DNA of 64,000 nt, taken from positions 27,564 through 91,563 of the forward strand of contig QCEN01000005.1 of NCBI GenBank assembly GCA_003280575.1, in the 5' to 3' direction. The translations under genes and the position numbers were made by a program. The notes beneath the pieces were generated by a model. It saw only the letters and a list, made by a program, of their open reading frames with translations. It searched no databases and was not told the DNA's origin. The DNA comes from Prochlorococcus sp. AG-355-P07. Lineage in GTDB: Bacteria > Cyanobacteriota > Cyanobacteriia > PCC-6307 > Cyanobiaceae. How positions within the stretch are numbered: the stretch's first letter is position 1; the number at the start of each line of letters is the position of its first letter. This document shows positions 63,492-64,000 of this stretch, piece after piece.

Positions 63492-63949
63492 TTTTCTAGA
63501 ATCAATCTATTAACAATAAGTTCGCTTAGATCATGAGCCTGTTTAGAAAGTTGATCACGAGCCGCGGACGTCTGACTTTCAATTTCTAGTCTTGCCTTTT
63601 CTTTTGAAGCATTTGCTTCATTATTAGCAAGTTCTAGTGCTTCTTTATAAAGCTTGTCAGACTCATTCTCAGCTTCGCTTACAATTCTTTGGGCTTCTGT
63701 ACGAGCACTTTGAAGCTGAGTTAATAAATCAGCTTCTAATTTTTTAACCTCAGAAAGCTTATTTTTGGCCTCAATAATATTATTACTTACAAACTTTTCT
63801 CTTTTTTCTACTACATTGCCAACAGGCTTAAAAAATAGAGAATTTAATATGTAAGTAAGAGCAACTACTTGTATTGCCATTAGTGGCAAAGTGGCATTTA
63901 TATCAAATAATCCACCTTCTGTAGCACCAAAAAAATTAAAGGCCAACAT
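63488..63949 (-). CDS. atpF': ATP synthase subunit b'
   Basis: 153 residues, ATG start. Membrane helix with [23 protein letters not shown], then a coiled coil rich in K, E and A. Photosynthetic bacteria and plastids have this second b-type stator. First gene of the run in the window; atpE and atpB would lie upstream, beyond the end. Confidence 0.92.
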   Translation of the reverse strand: MLAFNFFGATEGGLFDINATLPLMAIQVVALTYILNSLFFKPVGNVVEKREKFVSNNIIEAKNKLSEVKKLEADLLTQLQSARTEAQRIVSEAENESDKLYKEALELANNEANASKEKARLEIESQTSAARDQLSKQAHDLSELIVNRLILEK

Positions 63950-64000
63950 ATGATTCAGTTGAAGTTAAAAAATTAAATTTAAATATTGCTAATAAGAATT

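Overview
The window looks like chromosome of a high-light-adapted Prochlorococcus or a very close marine picocyanobacterium. The support is a very AT-rich base composition, a split F-ATPase (atpD-atpC apart from the atpF'-F-H-A-G run), PSRP-3/Ycf65, the short cyanobacterial RpoZ, three high-light-inducible (Hli) proteins and cyanobacteria-restricted families (DUF1818, DUF2811, DUF3326, DUF3764). No ribosomal RNA, confident tRNA, transposase, integrase or CRISPR array was seen.

The window has two halves. Positions 1 to about 41.5 kb are accessory and gene-poor, dominated by very small genes of 20-80 codons. Larger genes here are two membrane fatty-acid desaturases (2.7 and 5.5 kb), a DUF938 methyltransferase, three hli genes, an LptF/LptG-type permease, two SnoaL-like paralogs, a DsrE-like protein, a cupin-like plus LOG-family pair, a DUF411/DUF3721/MauE cluster followed by a cupredoxin and a PDZ protein (23.9-27.6 kb), an ACR3 arsenite exporter with a PhnC-PhnD-PhnE-PhnE transporter and a Crp-type regulator (28.3-33.5 kb), a c-type cytochrome with an LptA-like protein, a HAD phosphatase and an HNH protein. 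From 41.56 kb the content becomes core: EVE-domain protein, rpoZ, a truncated Hsp70, pyrR, gpmI, secG, groEL-groES, atpD-atpC, PSRP-3, pepP, a CNNM transporter-GTPase-nadD-nadE operon, DUF3326, a ferredoxin and the minus-strand ATP synthase operon.

Reading the accessory half by eye on both strands gave many microgenes with internal support: paralog pairs inside the window, stop/start overlaps (TAATG, ATGA) and good Shine-Dalgarno sites. Examples are a chain of five tiny genes at 15.9-16.4 kb, a Cys-tailed family (20977, 21331, 25707), an FW-motif pair (8611, 21216), a YW-motif pair (15212, 16817) and an EFI-tailed pair (2417, 34966).

The same half carries dispersed repeats: a GATTGAC-W-GTCRATC palindrome often fused to a terminator (seven copies), a recurring 5' gene cassette encoding a signal peptide that starts MKRLL (with three orphan copies), three decayed copies of the start of the EVE gene, and a shared leader at 19.58 and 20.88 kb. 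Several small reading frames are broken by in-frame stops, mostly TGA where Trp would fit. Together these suggest a region of rapid small-gene turnover by short-homology recombination (inference). Functional statements rest on motif recognition by eye; no database search was possible.
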